NCBI GenBank assembly: GCA_964342805.1
Contig: CAYFHQ010000009.1
Coordinates: 8,757 to 72,756 of the forward strand
Reading direction: 5' to 3'
Length of the DNA stretch: 64,000 nt
Source: CAYFHQ01 sp964342805
Lineage (GTDB): Bacteria; Bacillota; Clostridia; Peptostreptococcales; Acidaminobacteraceae
Below the pieces are notes generated by a model. That model did no database searches. It saw nothing but the letters and a program-made list of their open reading frames with translations, and was not told the origin of the DNA. Shown here one piece after another: positions 24,250-31,924 of the stretch. The position numbers were made by a program, and so were the translations under genes. Positions within the stretch are counted from its first letter, which is position 1; the number at the start of each line of letters is the position of its first letter.

Positions 24250-25158
24250 CTAGGAGGACTGGTCCATTTTGACCTCTTCCACGCTTTGACCTGGCCTCAC
24301 AGGGCCGCTTTCATTATACAAGAATGTTTTCAGGTCTGCCATTTGCCTCTTCATGTCCCCATAGCCCTGGTCAAAGACCAGTTCCAACTTGTCAGCACTC
24401 CGCTCCAAGCGACTGGCTGCAATGGGAGTCTGTGGGGCAATAATAAAGGCCCTCCCTTGCTTTTCCAGTTCAAACAAGCGGCCCCTAGTCTCGTTATAAC
24501 GCTCATGACGGGTCAAGAGGAGGTCAACCAACTTGGGGTACTTGCGATACTTCCACTTGAGTAAACGCTTCATGGAAATCTGCTTCTTTTCGTAGTCCCG
24601 AGTCTGGGTCAAAACCACCACCACCCGGTCATTCCCCTGGTCCAGGGCCCTCTGCAGGGGAATGGGGTCGGCTATGCCACCGTCTAGACAGGGCTTGCCG
24701 TCAATCCATTTGACATTGGAAATCAGGGGCAGGCTCACAGAAGCCGTCAAGGACTCCATAATAGACACTCGCCCATTCTTGGGATAGTACTCCGCCAGGC
24801 CACTTTCACAGTTGGTCCCCACCACTTCATACTCCATGGGAGACTGGGCAAAGGCTTCAAAGTCGAAGGGGACAATATGTTCAGGAATCTCCCTAAAGAT
24901 AAAGTCCATACCAAAAAGTTCCCCTTCCAAGAACCACCGTCGCCAGCTCTTATATCGAGAATCGTCTAAAAATGCGATATTGACTACTTTATTTCGTCCA
25001 ATTTGTTTGGTCACGTAGGAAGCGCCATTACAAGCACCCATGGACACACCGATGCCATAGGGGAATTCTATATTTTCTTCCATGAGTGCGTCCAGGACCC
25101 CGCTGGTCCATACGCCGCGAAAGCCACCGCCTTCTAAAATCAGGGCTGTTTTCTTCAT
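24250..25158 (-). CDS. Patatin-like phospholipase
   Basis: A 302-aa patatin-family lipid acyl hydrolase. The oxyanion motif is EGGGFRGVWTSGVLDAL (residues 9-25), the nucleophile elbow is GVSMGAC (Ser about 41), and the catalytic Asp lies in DGGIADPIP (about residue 158). There is no signal peptide, so it acts on cytoplasmic-face lipids. It resembles YjjU-type patatins. GAGGAG precedes the ATG. No operon partner. Confidence 0.92.
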   Translation of the reverse strand: MKKTALILEGGGFRGVWTSGVLDALMEENIEFPYGIGVSMGACNGASYVTKQIGRNKVVNIAFLDDSRYKSWRRWFLEGELFGMDFIFREIPEHIVPFDFEAFAQSPMEYEVVGTNCESGLAEYYPKNGRVSIMESLTASVSLPLISNVKWIDGKPCLDGGIADPIPLQRALDQGNDRVVVVLTQTRDYEKKQISMKRLLKWKYRKYPKLVDLLLTRHERYNETRGRLFELEKQGRAFIIAPQTPIAASRLERSADKLELVFDQGYGDMKRQMADLKTFLYNESGPVRPGQSVEEVKMDQSS

Positions 25159-25255
25159 GATTGTCTCCTCGGTTTTGATCCTCAGTCACAGGATTCACCT
25201 GTGGTCACATGGTTCAATGGTAACATATTTCACCTAGCCTTTTGGTCAAAAACCC

Positions 25256-25321
25256 AAAGAAAAAGATGAGCCACACTCACTGAAACCCTGTAAGGAAAGG
25301 GACTCCAGCGGTGTGGCTCAC
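25256..25321 (-). terminator. Intrinsic terminator of azoR
   Basis: Stem TGAGCCACAC / GTGTGGCTCA with an internal CCCTTTCC/GGGTTT region, followed by CTTTTTCTTTGGGTTTTT on the minus strand. Confidence 0.75.
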
Positions 25322-25355
25322 CTGCTATTCACGTCTACTTTGTAATTGTCTATTG

Positions 25356-25988
25356 TTAAATGGCTGCTGCCACTTTAACCACTTGTTGGTCAATATCCGC
25401 CGCCAACTCTTCTGGGGTACGGCCAGCATTGGTGCCTTCGATCAGGATCGGGGTCACGTCAGAAACACCGATAAAACCAAGGATGTTCTTCATGTAGCGG
25501 TGGCCCATTTCCAAGTCAGCTGCAGGTCCCTGGCTGTAGAAACCGCCTGCCGCTTGAATATGAACAGCCTTCTTGTTTTCCAACATGCCCTGGGGGCCTT
25601 GTTCAGTGTACTGGAAGGTCTTGCCGGCGATCATCATGGCGTCAACATATTGCTTGAGTTCCGCTGGAACGGTGAAGTTCCAAAGGGGGTTCACAAAGAC
25701 ATAAACGTCTGCTGCCATAAATTCCTCTGTCACTTGGCCATGCTCTGCCACCTTCTTTTGCTGGGCTGGCGTTAAATCTTCAAAAGCACCGCCTCCGCCC
25801 AGAACGCCCCAAGCACCAAGAACGTCTCCGTCCAGGCCTTGAATCGGGTTTTCGAATAGGTCTAAGACCTTAACTTCATGGTTGGGATATTTTTCTTGAT
25901 ATGCTTTCAGGAATGCGCTTCCTGCTTTTCGACTTACTGAATGTTCTTCTGGCTTTGGATTCGCAACAACTACCAATACTTTTTTCAT
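25356..25988 (-). CDS. azoR: FMN-dependent NADH-azoreductase
   Basis: A 210-aa flavodoxin-fold NAD(P)H oxidoreductase. The N-terminus VLVVVANPKPEEHSVSRK binds FMN phosphate, and FVNPLWNFTVPAELKQYVD (about 97-115) plus AAGGFYSQG match the azoreductase family that reduces quinones or azo compounds. GAGGTGACG precedes the ATG. It follows the marR gene on the same strand and carries its own copy of the operator-like sequence, so it is probably repressed by that MarR protein and induced by electrophiles. Confidence 0.92.
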   Translation of the reverse strand: MKKVLVVVANPKPEEHSVSRKAGSAFLKAYQEKYPNHEVKVLDLFENPIQGLDGDVLGAWGVLGGGGAFEDLTPAQQKKVAEHGQVTEEFMAADVYVFVNPLWNFTVPAELKQYVDAMMIAGKTFQYTEQGPQGMLENKKAVHIQAAGGFYSQGPAADLEMGHRYMKNILGFIGVSDVTPILIEGTNAGRTPEELAADIDQQVVKVAAAI

Positions 25989-26004
25989 TTCGTCACCTCA
26001 TCAT

Positions 26005-26024
26005 TAATACTAATTCGTACTATT
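26005..26024 (-). promoter_or_regulatory. MarR-type operator copy 1, upstream of azoR
   Basis: TAATACTAATTCGTACTATT matches the sequence in the marR promoter in the opposite orientation, differing at one core position. On the minus strand it overlaps a plausible -10 (TAGTAT) with TTTTAC 16 bases upstream. Confidence 0.7.
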
Positions 26025-26069
26025 TGGGGTAAAAGTAGAGGATGCGCTCATCCCCTACGTTACCACTAC

Positions 26070-26528
26070 CTATCGTTCATTATACCGACCCAACTTCTTC
26101 ATGATCCGGATCAGTTCTTGCTTTTCATCTGTCGTAAGCACCGATGTCAATTCTGCTAAATGGACCACATGCTTTTCAAAGAGTTCTTTGATCAACTCTC
26201 GACCTTGGTCAGTCAGACTCAGGGCTAACCGCCTGCGGTCAGCAGGGTCCTCCACTCTGTCGATCAAACCGTCTCGTTCCAGGTTCTTGATTACAACCGT
26301 CAAATTTCCGCCAGTGGCGTTGGTGATCTCCTTGATGTCTTTGACACAGAGGTCTCCCTTATGATAGAGGGCTTCCAGTACAAAGAACTGCATCATGGAT
26401 AGTCCAGTGAGTTCCTTAATGTAAGCAGCCTCCCGCCGTTGCATGCACTGGGTGCCCTTGTGCAAGGACAGGACCAGCTTGAAATTCAGTTCGTTTTCAT
26501 CCCCGTAGTGTGGTCGTTTGTTCTTCAT
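26070..26528 (-). CDS. MarR family transcriptional regulator
   Basis: A 152-aa winged-helix repressor. The recognition region CVKDIKEITNATGGNLTVVIKNLERDGLI and wing DPADRRRLALSLTDQGREL (described, about residues 60-115) are classic MarR. Next to the azoreductase it probably senses electrophiles or quinones. The ATG has no ribosome-binding site and lies only 6 bases after a good -10 box, so the mRNA is probably leaderless. The first downstream alternative Met (residue 29) would remove part of the first helix. Confidence 0.92.
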   Translation of the reverse strand: MKNKRPHYGDENELNFKLVLSLHKGTQCMQRREAAYIKELTGLSMMQFFVLEALYHKGDLCVKDIKEITNATGGNLTVVIKNLERDGLIDRVEDPADRRRLALSLTDQGRELIKELFEKHVVHLAELTSVLTTDEKQELIRIMKKLGRYNER

Positions 26529-26534
26529 GATCTT

Positions 26535-26563
26535 ATTTTAGTACGAGTTAGTATTATTGTCAA
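26535..26563 (-). promoter_or_regulatory. Sigma-A promoter of marR with embedded operator (copy 2)
   Basis: On the minus strand TTGACA (26558-26563) and TAAAAT (26535-26540) are spaced by 17 bases, and the spacer is the shared motif AATACTAACTCGTACTAAAA. The ATG begins 6 bases after the -10. A repressor bound here would occlude polymerase. Confidence 0.85.
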
Positions 26564-26708
26564 GGGCAAAACTATACTTTTTTTGTGCAGATGCGCCCAC
26601 CCCTGACTTCGACTGGTTTTACCTCTACTTAACCCGGCCCTAACGCCTTCTACACATGGCCTTGATACACTGACACCGAAAAACCATGAACCTAGACGAG
26701 GAGACCCT

Positions 26709-27412
26709 ATGGACCTACTACCCATCCACCCACTCAACAACAAAATAGGTGAAATGGAAAAAATGCATGCCGACATGGTCAGGACCCAAAAAGACTTGGT
26801 TTACAAGCTGGGTGAAATCGCAGAAACCCGGTCCAGGGAGACCGGTTACCACGTCAAGCGGGTTGCAGAGTACTCCAAACTCTTGGCCCTCTACTCTGGT
26901 TTTAGCCACACGGAGGCGGAAAACCTCAAAATCGCCTCCACCCTCCATGACATTGGCAAGATCGGGATACCTGACAAGATCCTACTCAAGCCAGGCCGCC
27001 TAACAGACCAGGAGTTCCTCTTGATCCAGGGCCATACACAGATTGGCTATGAACTCCTCCGAGACTCCAACCAGGCCATATTGAAGCAGGCGGCGACCAT
27101 TTGTCTCTACCACCATGAACGCTACAGTGGGGGGGCTATCCTTAAAACATACAGGGTGAACAAATCCCCATTGAAGCCCGGATCGTGGCCCTGGCAGACG
27201 TCTTCGACGCCCTGGGAACCGACAGGGTTTATAAGAAGGCCTGGCCCCTGGAGGATATATTGGCCTTGATCCGCAAGGAAAGGGGCGGTCAGTTTGATCC
27301 CAACTTGGTGGACCTCTTCTTTGACCACCTCAATGAATTCCTTGTTGTCCGGGACCGCTTGGTGGACGCACCTTCGGGTAGGGTTGGTCTTTTGGCTCAG
27401 GCGGGCGCTTAA
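26709..27412 (+). pseudogene. Broken HD-GYP domain gene (frameshift plus stop)
   Basis: The frame from 26709 encodes a coiled-coil start and the first part of an HD-GYP domain (STLHDIGKIGIP intact), reaching HHERYSGG. After a run of seven G (27129-27135) the family sequence continues in another frame: GYP, then GEQIPIEARIVALADVFDALGTDRVYKK up to 27412. Restoring the frame at the G run gives an in-frame TAA at 27143-27145 directly after GYP. Two lesions in one place suggest a pseudogene, though a sequencing error in the G run plus one substitution cannot be excluded. GAGGAG precedes the ATG. If whole it would be a c-di-GMP phosphodiesterase of about 235 aa. Confidence 0.8.
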
Positions 27413-27457
27413 TGCCGCCCACCAACCTTTTAAGGCCTTCCAATAGACTATTGCTCC

Positions 27458-28126
27458 CTACAGATACGCTTTATAGTCCAAAACCCGGCCTGGATTTACC
27501 ATAAAACCACTACGGACAGCGACACCTTTTAAGCCAGCTTCACCTAACTGAGACACATGCTCTGGCTGAATACCACCAATCCCTATAAGTGGAATCTGAG
27601 TCCGTGTTGTAAAAGCCTCTACAAGAGAGAGTCCTCCTCCCTCTATGCCCGGCTTGCAGGTGGTTTCAAAGAGGGTTCCCAGGAGCAAGTAGTCCGGTGA
27701 CATAGCCCCGCTTGCTTTTTCTGCAGCTTGAACCATGTTTTGTAGCAAGCTGAGTTCGGAGGGCTTGTGTATGCTACAGCCCACTACCCCACCATTTTGT
27801 CGAACTGCCTCAACGCTCTCTGTGGGCAGGGCTATGTAATCCTGGTAGGTCATATGCAAGGACACCCCATGGGCAATGGCCAGGTCCACATGGGTGTGGA
27901 CACTGACCTGGGTCCGGTCGCTGGTCGTCTTCAATATCCTCCTCAGAAGGTGCTCATAGGCTGTCTTATCCAAGTCTTTTTCCCGGAGAATGACCCGGTC
28001 GACCCCATGGTCAAAAGCTTGGCCAACAAGACCTTCCAGGAGGTCAAACCCTTGGTCTTCAGGGGTTTGGTCACTTAAGATGTTGACTGGAATCAGGTGT
28101 CGATCGGTCACAAAAACGATGTCCAT
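27458..28126 (-). CDS. thiE: Thiamine-phosphate synthase / TenI family protein
   Basis: A 222-aa TIM-barrel protein. ThiE joins the thiazole and pyrimidine halves of thiamine; TenI homologues aromatise the thiazole. Visible motifs are VTDRHL at the N-terminus, VILREKDLD (about 45-53), HTHVDLAIAHGV, and the phosphate-binding GIGGIQPEHV (about 178-187). Last gene of thiSFGHE, 8 bases after the thiH stop. No pyrimidine (thiC/thiD) gene is nearby. ThiE versus TenI cannot be decided by eye. Confidence 0.85.
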   Translation of the reverse strand: MDIVFVTDRHLIPVNILSDQTPEDQGFDLLEGLVGQAFDHGVDRVILREKDLDKTAYEHLLRRILKTTSDRTQVSVHTHVDLAIAHGVSLHMTYQDYIALPTESVEAVRQNGGVVGCSIHKPSELSLLQNMVQAAEKASGAMSPDYLLLGTLFETTCKPGIEGGGLSLVEAFTTRTQIPLIGIGGIQPEHVSQLGEAGLKGVAVRSGFMVNPGRVLDYKAYL

Positions 28127-28134
28127 GTCCCCTC

Positions 28135-29241
28135 CTAAAAGGCCATCCAGTCCTTAAATACTGGTTGATAGCCTATGGCCCTAAGATAGTTGGCCATGTC
28201 TTCCACTGACCGGCCGTCGGCGATTTCGAACTGGGCATCTCCTTCTGCTTCCTGGTCATGGCCACCCACTGCTGTGGTTACCCCGGCAGAAAGCTTGGTG
28301 ATCCCCAGTGGAATGAGGTTGTTCCTTAGGTCTGCCGACTCCCGAGTGGAAAGGGTCGTCCCAGCTTCAGGGATAAAGTTCCGTATGGCGAGTATGACCT
28401 GAACAAAGGTGGGGTCGTCCACCAAACTCTGAGGCTCAAAATGACCTGCCGTAGGTCGAAGTCTTGGAAAAGATACACCCAGTTCTAATTCTGGGTGGTT
28501 TTTCTGTAAAAACGCGGCGTGTAAACCGGTTAACAGGGCGTCCATCCGGTAGTCTGACAGGCCCAACAGGGCTCCTACATTGACGCTTCGCATGCCTGCT
28601 CGGGCGGCCCGTTCGGGGGCAGCCAGTCGGTAGGCATAGTCTTTTTTGGGCCCAGCTATATGGACTTGGTCATACCGGTCGGGGTCATAGGTTTCCTGGT
28701 AGATGGTCAGGCCATCCACCCCTGCTTCAATGACCGCCCTGTATTCTTCTTCTTCCAGGGGATATATTTCAATGGAAATACTGTCAAAATACTTCTTCAA
28801 AATAGTCACTGCCTGGAGGATATAGTCCACAGAGGTGTGGACCCTGGACTCCCCTGTCAGGACCAGGATATGCCGCAGGCCTGTGGCAGCAATGGCCTTG
28901 GCCTCCGCCTCAATATCCTCCATGGTCAACATGTGTCGTCTGATGGCATTGGTCGGACTGTAGCCACAATAGGCACAATGGTTGACGCAATAATTGGACA
29001 GGTAGAGAGGAGTATATAGGTGGACCGCCTTGCCAAAATGTTTCAAGGTTCCACTACGACTGCGGAGGGCCATGTCTTCCAAGTAGCCCATTGCAGCTGG
29101 AGACAAGAGAACCGCCAAGTCTTCAGGAGACAGACGTCTGGCAGCCAGGGCTTCCTCCACTCGCTTGAGGTCCCTGGTCTTGGTCATTTGAGACAGGTAG
29201 TCCAAGTCCAAGGAAGCCAGGTAGCTTTGAAAGGTCTCCAT
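28135..29241 (-). CDS. thiH: 2-iminoacetate synthase (tyrosine lyase), radical SAM
   Basis: A 368-aa radical-SAM enzyme that cleaves tyrosine to dehydroglycine and p-cresol to supply the thiazole nitrogen and carbon under anaerobic conditions. The 4Fe-4S motif CVNHCAYCGY is at about residues 85-94. The C-terminal half has the ThiH pattern LGVSFPRLRPTAG and STRESADLRNNLIPLG. The ATG overlaps the thiG stop (TAAATG). Presence of ThiH rather than ThiO agrees with an anaerobe. Confidence 0.96.
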   Translation of the reverse strand: METFQSYLASLDLDYLSQMTKTRDLKRVEEALAARRLSPEDLAVLLSPAAMGYLEDMALRSRSGTLKHFGKAVHLYTPLYLSNYCVNHCAYCGYSPTNAIRRHMLTMEDIEAEAKAIAATGLRHILVLTGESRVHTSVDYILQAVTILKKYFDSISIEIYPLEEEEYRAVIEAGVDGLTIYQETYDPDRYDQVHIAGPKKDYAYRLAAPERAARAGMRSVNVGALLGLSDYRMDALLTGLHAAFLQKNHPELELGVSFPRLRPTAGHFEPQSLVDDPTFVQVILAIRNFIPEAGTTLSTRESADLRNNLIPLGITKLSAGVTTAVGGHDQEAEGDAQFEIADGRSVEDMANYLRAIGYQPVFKDWMAF

Positions 29242-30057
29242 TTATGCGCCACCCTCTAAGGAAGTCGGTGCTTGCTGAATAGTCCCGCTGTCTTTACGAA
29301 GGAATCCAGTCAGGGGCGAAGAGGCTTGCGCCGTCTTAAACTGGGCGCCAAGCTTGGCTTCATAGGCAATCCGCCCAGCCTCCACCGCCATGGAAAAGGC
29401 CCAGCCCATGGCAATGGGGTCCTGGGCTGTGGCTATGGCTGTGTTGACCAGGACAGCGTCAGCCCCCATCTCCATGGCTTCCGCTGCCTCAGAAGGTTTA
29501 CCAATTCCTGCGTCCACAATGATAGGAATATCAATCTCGTCAATGAGGATTTGGGTCAGTTCCTTGGTCCTGATCCCCCGGTTGGTTCCGATGGGTGAAC
29601 CCAGGGGCATAACCGTTGCTGCCCCAGCGTCTACCATGCGCTTGGCGTCCATTAGGTCTGGGTTCATGTAGGGCAGGCAGACAAAACCTTCTTTGGCCAG
29701 GATATCGATGGCCTTGATGGTTTCGTAGTTGTCCGGCAAAAGGTACTTCATATCGGAAATGATTTCGAGTTTGACCCAGTTGCCTGCACCCATGGCCTTG
29801 GCCAGGCGGGCAATGCGAACGGCTTCTTCTGCCGTACGTGCGCCGGAGGTGTTGGGCAGGAGGGTGATGTGGTCTGGGATATAGTTGAGGATGTTTTCTT
29901 GGGGCTGGCTGAGGTCTACCCGGCGCAGGGCCATGGTGACCACGTTTGTACCACAGGCGTCGATGACCTGGGGAATCATTTGTTTGGCTGGGAACTTACC
30001 CGTACCTATGAATAAGCGGCTGTTTAATTCCTTGCCGCCGATAATCAATTTGCTCAT
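29242..30057 (-). CDS. thiG: Thiazole synthase
   Basis: A 271-aa TIM-barrel enzyme forming the thiazole phosphate from deoxyxylulose phosphate, dehydroglycine and ThiS thiocarboxylate. Conserved features: [12 protein letters not shown] at the N-terminus, GCAGTNVVT-like [18 protein letters not shown], the active-site lysine in [10 protein letters not shown], and [32 protein letters not shown] (described). GGAGA precedes the ATG. Confidence 0.97.
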   Translation of the reverse strand: MSKLIIGGKELNSRLFIGTGKFPAKQMIPQVIDACGTNVVTMALRRVDLSQPQENILNYIPDHITLLPNTSGARTAEEAVRIARLAKAMGAGNWVKLEIISDMKYLLPDNYETIKAIDILAKEGFVCLPYMNPDLMDAKRMVDAGAATVMPLGSPIGTNRGIRTKELTQILIDEIDIPIIVDAGIGKPSEAAEAMEMGADAVLVNTAIATAQDPIAMGWAFSMAVEAGRIAYEAKLGAQFKTAQASSPLTGFLRKDSGTIQQAPTSLEGGA

Positions 30058-30069
30058 TTGTCTTCTCCT

Positions 30070-30876
30070 TTATACATCAGATTCTCCGAGGATGAGTCTG
30101 AGGACCATGTTGGCCTGGTGGTTGGCTGCAACACCTACCCGGGGGGCCATGAGGCCGCAACCCTGGCGGGCTTCTTGGTGGCCGTCGCCGACCACATAGG
30201 CATTTTTCATGACCTTGCGGGTGACTACCGTATTGCTGGAATAGGACCCGGCCATACCTGATCCCGTGACGATGGGCTTGCCTGCTTGTTCCTGTAACCA
30301 AGTGGACAGGAGCATGGCCTTGGCCACGGGGTTGTCAAAGGCTTCTACCAGTATATCCGCCTGACCAAAGAGGCTGGACACATTGGCCTCTGTAACCAGA
30401 GCCGTCTCAGTGACGACTTCAATAAAGGGGTTAATGTCTGCCAGTAGGCCCCTAAGGGCCTGGGTTTTGTCCATGCCAATATGGCGGATAAAGTACTGCT
30501 GGCGGTTTAGGTTGGACGGTTCCACCACGTCAAAGTCCACGAGGATAAGCTTGCCCACCCCCATACGGGCCAAGGAAACAGCACAGGTGGAACCCAGGCC
30601 ACCAAGGCCGGCAATGGCTACCGTGGCGTTTTTGACCTTTTGGTGGACACCCACTGTGTGTCTGGAGACCATTAGGGCTTCCAGGTCCTCTTGCGAGGGC
30701 ATTTCTCCCCGCTCAATCAGGGTCACCCGGTCATCCTCCTTTAAGTCCATCTCTTCTTTTACGATGAAGCTATTCAGCACGACCACGTCCGCTAGGGGCT
30801 TAAAGGCCTGGCAAAGGGTGAAGGTGGTTGCGGGCGCATCGATTTCAATGGGTTTTTCATTGAGATAAATCCGCAT
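30070..30876 (-). CDS. thiF: ThiS adenylyltransferase with N-terminal ThiS-like domain
   Basis: A 268-aa E1-like enzyme that adenylates the C-terminus of ThiS. The first 62 residues (MRIYLNEKPIEIDAP...) resemble ThiS but lack a terminal GG, as in the clostridial 'family 2' ThiF. The nucleotide-binding VAIAGLGGLGSTCAVSLARMGVG and LVDFDVVEPSNLNRQQYF follow. The gene starts at 30876, where its ATG overlaps the thiS stop (TAATG). Longer frames upstream run into thiS and are not used. Confidence 0.93.
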   Translation of the reverse strand: MRIYLNEKPIEIDAPATTFTLCQAFKPLADVVVLNSFIVKEEMDLKEDDRVTLIERGEMPSQEDLEALMVSRHTVGVHQKVKNATVAIAGLGGLGSTCAVSLARMGVGKLILVDFDVVEPSNLNRQQYFIRHIGMDKTQALRGLLADINPFIEVVTETALVTEANVSSLFGQADILVEAFDNPVAKAMLLSTWLQEQAGKPIVTGSGMAGSYSSNTVVTRKVMKNAYVVGDGHQEARQGCGLMAPRVGVAANHQANMVLRLILGESDV

Positions 30877-31070
30877 TAGCCACCACCCACAAAGGCGACG
30901 ATTTCCACCTTGTCCCCAGTGGACAACTCGTGGTCCAGCCATAAGTTGCTTGTAACAATAACTTCGTTGACCTCCACAACCACCTTTTCTGGTTGCAGGT
31001 TCAAATGGTGAATCAGGCTGGCAATACTGGTTCCTGGGGCCAAGTCCATTGGCTTTCCGTTGATAATCAT
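30876..31070 (-). CDS. thiS: Sulfur carrier protein ThiS
   Basis: A 64-aa ubiquitin-like sulfur carrier ending in GGG, which is activated by ThiF and donates sulfur to thiazole. MIINGKPMDL is the typical opening. GGAGG is 4 bases before ATG at 31070; the frame upstream of that is the riboswitch terminator region. First gene of the operon. Confidence 0.94.
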   Translation of the reverse strand: MIINGKPMDLAPGTSIASLIHHLNLQPEKVVVEVNEVIVTSNLWLDHELSTGDKVEIVAFVGGG

Positions 31071-31096
31071 AGGTCCTCCTTGTGAAAGGGGATGCA

Positions 31097-31127
31097 TAAA
31101 AAAAGCACATGTTCCGTAGAACATGCG
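31097..31127 (-). terminator. Expression-platform terminator of the TPP riboswitch
   Basis: The stem GCATGTTC-TACG-GAACATGTGC is followed by seven T on the minus strand, between the aptamer and thiS. Confidence 0.88.
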
Positions 31128-31156
31128 CATTGGATTCACGTTGTGAATGGTATCCA

Positions 31157-31240
31157 GCATCCCTACGTTCGCGTTAACGAAATCAGGTTCAAAGGGTTAG
31201 GATTTTCATCCCTCTCAGCCGCCTAGCGGCACCCCCTGCT
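31157..31240 (-). promoter_or_regulatory. TPP riboswitch (THI element)
   Basis: Minus-strand sequence shows GGGGTGCC...GGCTGAGAGGGAT and CCTTTGAACCTGAT...GTAGGGATG, the conserved THI-box cores. It controls the thi operon by transcription termination when thiamine pyrophosphate is bound. It explains most of the 31071-31372 gap. Confidence 0.97.
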
Positions 31241-31276
31241 TCAAAAGACTCACGTCTTTCGTATGAAGTTACGCCC

Positions 31277-31305
31277 ATTATACATGAGGGGCCAGCCCTT
31301 GTAAA
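31277..31305 (-). promoter_or_regulatory. Promoter of the thi operon
   Basis: On the minus strand TTTACA (31300-31305) and TATAAT (31277-31282) are 17 bases apart, just upstream of the TPP aptamer. Confidence 0.8.
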
Positions 31306-31372
31306 TGGGCAAGACGTCTCCCCATGGTTAAACCTGCAGGCCAGGGGTAAAACTAGACCAGTGGAGGTTGGT

Positions 31373-31834
31373 ATGAGAATTGTGTCCATTGACCGAACCA
31401 GAGGGGTGCTCATGGCTGTTATGGCCATCGACCACGCCAGTTTTTTTATACGAAAAGTTCATTTCACAGAAGGCTGGGGCTTGCCCATACCTGCCTATGA
31501 AGGCTGGGCAGAGTTCCTGACCCGCTTTGTTACCTACCCGGCACCCACAGGCTTCTTGTTTTTGATGGGGGTCGGTATAGCCCTTGGGGCCCATAAAAGA
31601 ACCGCCCTTCATTATTTAGGGCGGGGCGGATTGATCCTCTTGTTACACTTTTTATTGGAGCCCCTCCTGTGGATTCTTGTCTCCTTTGGAGCTGACTTCA
31701 GGGTCTTTCGCCTTGGCGAATGGCCAGGTTCTGGTGGTCCTGTTTCTGTAGAGTTCGGTGTCCTCTTTGTCCTAGGCATGGGATACATGATTTGGGGACT
31801 CTGTCTGGTGTATAGCAAGCGGAAAGCGATCTAG
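31373..31834 (+). CDS. DUF1624-like membrane acyltransferase fragment
   Basis: A 153-aa membrane protein with four or so helices. The N-terminus (SIDRTRGVLMAVMAIDHASF) matches the heparan-alpha-glucosaminide N-acetyltransferase-like DUF1624 family. Family proteins are usually over 220 aa, so this one lacks the C-terminal helices and may be a truncated remnant or a short variant. GGAGG is 5 bases before ATG. It is followed at once by a terminator whose stem includes the stop codon region, so the short end is the real transcript end. Confidence 0.65.
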   Translation: MRIVSIDRTRGVLMAVMAIDHASFFIRKVHFTEGWGLPIPAYEGWAEFLTRFVTYPAPTGFLFLMGVGIALGAHKRTALHYLGRGGLILLLHFLLEPLLWILVSFGADFRVFRLGEWPGSGGPVSVEFGVLFVLGMGYMIWGLCLVYSKRKAI

Positions 31835-31853
31835 CTTTCCGCTTTAACTTTGT
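31819..31853 (+). terminator. Intrinsic terminator
   Basis: Stem AAGCGGAAAGC / GCTTTCCGCTT with loop GATCTA, then TAACTTTG. The stop codon of the upstream gene lies in the loop. Confidence 0.75.
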
Positions 31854-31924
31854 CCACAGTTAACTTTTTGAGGCCAAAGCAACTTGTCCACAAGTCCACA
31901 CCCTTTCTGGGTGTAACTTCAGAA

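Noticed and set aside
26525..26776. Minus-strand 83-codon frame upstream of marR
   Set aside because: It spans the marR promoter and the start of the HD-GYP pseudogene and has no coding signature.
31071..31160. Longer ThiS and ThiF starts reaching into the leader
   Set aside because: They would translate the riboswitch terminator and thiS; correct starts have GGAGG or stop-start overlap.
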